In this document: positions 61,044 to 64,000 of the stretch, in pieces
Layout of the letters: every line of letters starts with the position of its first letter
Numbering within the stretch: the stretch's first letter is position 1
NCBI GenBank assembly: GCA_027315115.1
Contig: DAHUYQ010000039.1
Span: 1-64,000, forward strand
Reading direction: 5' to 3'
DNA length: 64,000 nucleotides
From: Solirubrobacterales bacterium
Lineage (GTDB): Bacteria > Actinomycetota > Thermoleophilia > Solirubrobacterales > Solirubrobacteraceae
The notes under the pieces: generated by a model
The model's database searches: none
What the model was told of the DNA's origin: nothing
What the model saw: the letters and a program-made list of their open reading frames with translations, nothing else
Translations under genes and position numbers: made by a program

Positions 61044-63799
61044 GCGACCGCCTTCAGATGGCGGTAGGGCGTGCCGCGCAGCTCGCGCACGACCGCGTCC
61101 AGCACGCCCTCCTCGTCCTGCCGGCGTCCGTCGGTGACCGCGCCGATCACCACCCGCTTGCGCTCCAGCAGCGTGGCGATCGTCTCGTCGATCGTGTCGC
61201 TGGCGAGCAGGTAGGTGGCGTTCACCGCGTCCTGCTGGCCGATCCGGTGACAGCGGTCCTCGGCCTGCTCCAGCTTCGCGGGGGTCCAGTCGAGCTCCAG
61301 GAACGCGACGTTGGACGAGCGCGTGAGTGTGAGGCCGTGCCCGGCCAGCTCGATCGAGCAGACGATTAGCTGATTGTCGAGCCCGCCCGCCCCGTCCGGC
61401 TCCTGGAAGGCGGTGACGGCGGCGTCCCGCGCGGCGTGGTCGTCGCCGCCGAGCACGTGCAGCGCGGTCGGGAAGCGCTCGATCACCGCGCGCTGGATCT
61501 TGCGGTGGCGGGCGAATACGACAAGGCGCTCCCCTGAGGCCAGGAAGTCGTGGATCCAGGCGAGCGCCGCGTGCAGCTTGCCCTCGGCGGCCAGCAGCTT
61601 CAGGGCGTTGAGCCTCACGAGCCGCTCGGCCCGAAGCGCCGCGGCGACCTTGGCGTCCAGCTCGCGCAGGTCCAGGGGCTGTGTGCGAAGCCAGGCGATC
61701 ACGTCGCGCTCGGCGAGTCTGTACTCCGACTCGTTGTCGAGCTCGACGGGCACGATCGCGCGCGTCTTGGCCGGAAGCTGCGGCAGCACCTCTGACTTCA
61801 GGCGGCGCACGAAGCAGCGCGAGCGGAGGTGCCAGTGCAGGCGTAGGTTCGCGTCGGCGCCCTGGAAGCGCCTGCTGAACTGCGCCCCGGAGCCGAACTC
61901 GGCGAGCCGGCCGATGATCCGAAGCTGTGAGATCAGCTCCGCCGGACGGTTCATCACCGGGGTGCCGGTGAGCGCGAGCACCAGGCCGTCCTTGGGCACC
62001 GCGGTCGCGAGACGGTGCACCGCCTGGGTGCGCTTGGCGGCGGCGTTCTTGCAGTAGTGGGCCTCGTCGAGCACGAGCGCGCGCGGACCAAGCGCGGAGA
62101 GCGCGGGCAGCCGCGCGGCGAGGATGTCGTAGTTTACGATGCTGATCTCGGCGTCCGGCAGCGGGCCCGCGCCGGTCCCGGAGACGACCTGCACCTCACG
62201 GCCGGGCAGCCAGCTTCGCACCTCGCGCGCCCAGTTGAGCTTCAGGCTGGCCGGGCAGACGACGACCGCCGGGTAGGCGCCGTCGGCCTCGATCGCGGCC
62301 AGCGCCTCAATCGTCTTGCCGAGCCCCTGCTCGTCGGCCAGGAACGCGCGCCGGCGCGAGAGCAGGTACTGCACGCCCGCGCGCTGGAACGGCTTCAGCT
62401 CGCCCGAGAGCTCCGGGACGTCCAGCTCGGCGTCGGTCGCCTTGGACAGCGCGACCAGGCCCGCCGCCTGCGCGTGCCGCTCGCGGATCTCCTGCAGCAC
62501 CGAAAGCGCCTCCGGGTCGACCCAGGCCTCGTGCTCGGCCAGGAACGCGTCCAGCTCCGGCACGCAGAAGGGATCCGCGTGGATCGCGGGCAGTCGTGCG
62601 TGCTCGTGACTCACCGAACGGCCGCCACCAGGCGGCAGCGCGCCCGGCAGCGCCGCGAAGGCGGGCTGCTGGCCGGGATCGTGGCCCGGGGCGAGCACGA
62701 ACGCCGGCTCCTCGTGGACGGTCGAAAGCTCCAGCACCGAGGGCGGCGCCGGCCGCCCCTCCACGAGCGCGGCGATGCAGCGGCGGGCGGCGGGGCTGAT
62801 CCAGCCTCCCGCTCGTGTGACCGTGAGCGAGTCCTCGATCAGCCGCCAGGACTCCAGGCTCAGCGGCAGGCTCGCGCCGCCCGGCACGCTTGCCGCGCGC
62901 TCACGCAGCTCGCTCGGCAGCCGCGAGGTCTCGCCCAGCAGCAGGAAGCAGGCCTCGCCGGCGGCGCCGGTGACTTCGAGCGTGCCGCGCCACGCGCAGG
63001 CCTGCTGCAGCCAGGCGCTGACGCGCACGTCGATCTCGGAGACCTCAAGCGCGGCGAGCAGCTCGGCGATCTGCAGCGCGTCGGGCTCGGCGGCGGCCAG
63101 CGCGAGGCTGCCGCCCATCGTCTCCCGCGCGTGCAGTCCGATCCGCCCCGCCAGCTCTCGGCCGAGCGATGCGTGCTCGGCCGCGATCACGACGAAGCGG
63201 CGGCCGTTTCGGTCGCGCCGCATCTCCACCTCGTGCGAGAGCCGGTCGCCGCCCGCCTCGCCGCCGCCCGCGCCGCCGGAATCCTCGGAGGCCGCGCTGC
63301 GACTGGCCTCGATGAGGGCGTGGCGCGCATCCCGTGAGAGCCGCAGGCCGCTCTGCCCGCGGCCGAGCGCGCCGATGATCATCACAGCCTGCTCGTCGAG
63401 CGGCATCAGCGCGCGGTCGATCAGCGGCAGCCGGTAGGCGCCCGGATGCTCCATCAACGCCTCCACGGCCGCGGGCGCGCGATCTGTGGGGAAGCTCAGC
63501 CACCAGCTCTCATCCGCCCGCGCCACGTCGACCAGGCACTCCTGGCCGTGCCTGCGGCGCCGCAGGCGGGCAAGCTCGGAGGCGAGCTCCTCGCTGATCT
63601 CCGGCTCGATCGGCAGACGCGAGAGGAGCTGCCCCACCGACTCCGCGATCTCCGGGTCCAGCGGCAGCCGCCAGACCCGCGACTCCGGGTCCCAGCGACG
63701 CCCCGGAATCGCGCGCAGCAGCTTGCGCAGGTCGTCGTCGTAGGGGAAGCGCAGCAGCGCATCCCCATCCTGCAGGTAGGCGTGGAGCGCGAAAGGCAT
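61040..63799 (-). CDS. SNF2-family helicase with HARP-like N-terminus
   Basis: A 919-aa SF2 ATPase. The N-terminus (LRFPYDDDLRKLLRAIPGRR, then WDPESRVWRLPLD) resembles the HARP domain of annealing helicases such as SMARCAL1. The SNF2 core has ADEQGLGKTIEALA (Walker A), VLDEAHYCKN (DEAH), LTGTPVMNRPAE and the C-terminal EDRCHRIGQQDAVNATYLL. It is immediately upstream of and coupled to the DNA methyltransferase. Start ATG 63799, or GTG 63805. Roles in fork remodelling, repair or a modification-linked defence are possible. Confidence 0.9.
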   Translation of the reverse strand: MPFALHAYLQDGDALLRFPYDDDLRKLLRAIPGRRWDPESRVWRLPLDPEIAESVGQLLSRLPIEPEISEELASELARLRRRRHGQECLVDVARADESWWLSFPTDRAPAAVEALMEHPGAYRLPLIDRALMPLDEQAVMIIGALGRGQSGLRLSRDARHALIEASRSAASEDSGGAGGGEAGGDRLSHEVEMRRDRNGRRFVVIAAEHASLGRELAGRIGLHARETMGGSLALAAAEPDALQIAELLAALEVSEIDVRVSAWLQQACAWRGTLEVTGAAGEACFLLLGETSRLPSELRERAASVPGGASLPLSLESWRLIEDSLTVTRAGGWISPAARRCIAALVEGRPAPPSVLELSTVHEEPAFVLAPGHDPGQQPAFAALPGALPPGGGRSVSHEHARLPAIHADPFCVPELDAFLAEHEAWVDPEALSVLQEIRERHAQAAGLVALSKATDAELDVPELSGELKPFQRAGVQYLLSRRRAFLADEQGLGKTIEALAAIEADGAYPAVVVCPASLKLNWAREVRSWLPGREVQVVSGTGAGPLPDAEISIVNYDILAARLPALSALGPRALVLDEAHYCKNAAAKRTQAVHRLATAVPKDGLVLALTGTPVMNRPAELISQLRIIGRLAEFGSGAQFSRRFQGADANLRLHWHLRSRCFVRRLKSEVLPQLPAKTRAIVPVELDNESEYRLAERDVIAWLRTQPLDLRELDAKVAAALRAERLVRLNALKLLAAEGKLHAALAWIHDFLASGERLVVFARHRKIQRAVIERFPTALHVLGGDDHAARDAAVTAFQEPDGAGGLDNQLIVCSIELAGHGLTLTRSSNVAFLELDWTPAKLEQAEDRCHRIGQQDAVNATYLLASDTIDETIATLLERKRVVIGAVTDGRRQDEEGVLDAVVRELRGTPYRHLKAVA

Positions 63800-63847
63800 G
63801 AGCACTGCACGATAGGCCGTGGTGTGGATGCAACCGTCGCATCGCGC

Positions 63848-64000
63848 TCAGAGGCCGAGCTCGCCGAGGCAGGCGGCCCGCAGATGCTCCGGGCGCGCGA
63901 GGTTGAGCACCGGCACCCCGTGCGCACGCGCGACCCGCAGCGCCTGTCCGGTCCCGCCCGCGTCTGGACTGCCGCCATCGACGCTGCCGTCGGGCGTCCA
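63848..64000 (-). CDS. C-terminus of a Rossmann-like protein (partial)
   Basis: The last 50 codons of a gene that continues beyond the window. The readable part, DGGSPDAGGTGQALRVARAH, then GVPVLNLARPEHL, looks like the end of a nucleotide-binding Rossmann-like domain (GTGQALRxAxxxGxPVxNL pattern of DprA/YspA- or macro-like proteins). It lies 48 nt upstream of the SNF2 helicase on the same strand, so it is probably co-transcribed. Confidence 0.55.
   Translation of the reverse strand, partial: WTPDGSVDGGSPDAGGTGQALRVARAHGVPVLNLARPEHLRAACLGELGL

Noticed and set aside
60066-63799. Complete DISARM or type I/III restriction system
   Set aside because: Only a methylase and an SNF2 helicase are visible. 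No drmA/B/C, specificity subunit or nuclease in the window.
1-64000. CRISPR arrays, insertion sequences and rRNA genes
   Set aside because: No regularly spaced repeats, transposase-like frames or rRNA segments were found on reading both strands.

Overview
The window is about 64 kb of very GC-rich bacterial chromosome. Dense minus-strand operons, many 4-nt ATGA/GTGA gene overlaps, GTG/TTG starts and promoters with -10 boxes almost touching the start codon suggest an actinobacterium. The gene order (scpA-scpB, aroH, an aromatic-amino-acid block running into cmk-der-metK-priA-def-fmt-rsmB, and a split gcv operon beside ftsQ-ftsZ) points to Thermoleophilia (Solirubrobacterales such as Conexibacter or Solirubrobacter). 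That placement is inference from gene content only.

Layout. (1) 1-22192: a mostly minus-strand housekeeping block: trpS, scpA, scpB, a pseudouridine synthase, aroH, hisC-type aminotransferase, DAHP synthase, prephenate dehydrogenase, aroA, cmk, der, metK, priA, def, fmt, rsmB and a zinc-ribbon protein. rlmN is divergent. Two genes look like insertions: a plus-strand ORC-like AAA ATPase behind four iterated TAGACAAC repeats, and a secreted PKD-domain protein fused to the end of aroH. (2) 22285-30825: a cytochrome P450 facing the glycine cleavage operon (gcvT ... gcvH-gcvPA-gcvPB). The operon is interrupted by a secreted protein and by a 'mobile mystery protein A/B' pair (XRE repressor plus Fic protein) that overlaps gcvH. 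(3) 30853-37181 (minus strand except one gene): ftsZ, ftsQ, a SnoaL-like protein (plus strand), an L,D-transpeptidase, a YbdK-type ligase and an XRE regulator. (4) 37335-43355 (plus strand): a small hypothetical gene, dodecin, and a tight five-gene lipid-modification operon (FAD amine oxidase, DUF1365, CFA-type methyltransferase, SDR, SRPBCC-thioredoxin-like fusion), followed by decayed genes.

(5) 44737-57091 is an integrative mobilizable element of about 12.3 kb in the 3' half of a tRNA-His gene. It is bounded by 50-bp perfect direct repeats. It carries a tyrosine integrase, an NYN-domain predicted RNase, an excisionase-like HTH, a MobF relaxase-helicase, a GHKL (Hsp90/MutL-like) ATPase followed by an RNase HI-fold protein with an extra C-terminal domain, an orphan response regulator lacking the phosphorylation residues, and an XRE protein. 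No conjugation channel genes are present, so it probably needs a helper. Candidate integrase arm sites (GGTACTG) lie inside both ends. Just outside the left end are a truncated copy of the same response regulator and a frameshifted PIN toxin, as if an older relative had been inserted at the same tRNA.

(6) 57118-64000: a hypothetical protein, a cellulose-synthase-like glycosyltransferase with a PilZ domain, an orphan DNA methyltransferase coupled to a HARP-SNF2 helicase, and the end of a further gene.

The best candidate for an undescribed system is the GHKL ATPase + RNase H pair (52309-55104). It is the accessory cargo of the element, has no evident role in transfer, and combines a conformational ATPase with a nuclease carrying all four catalytic carboxylates. 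An anti-phage or anti-plasmid role is inference.
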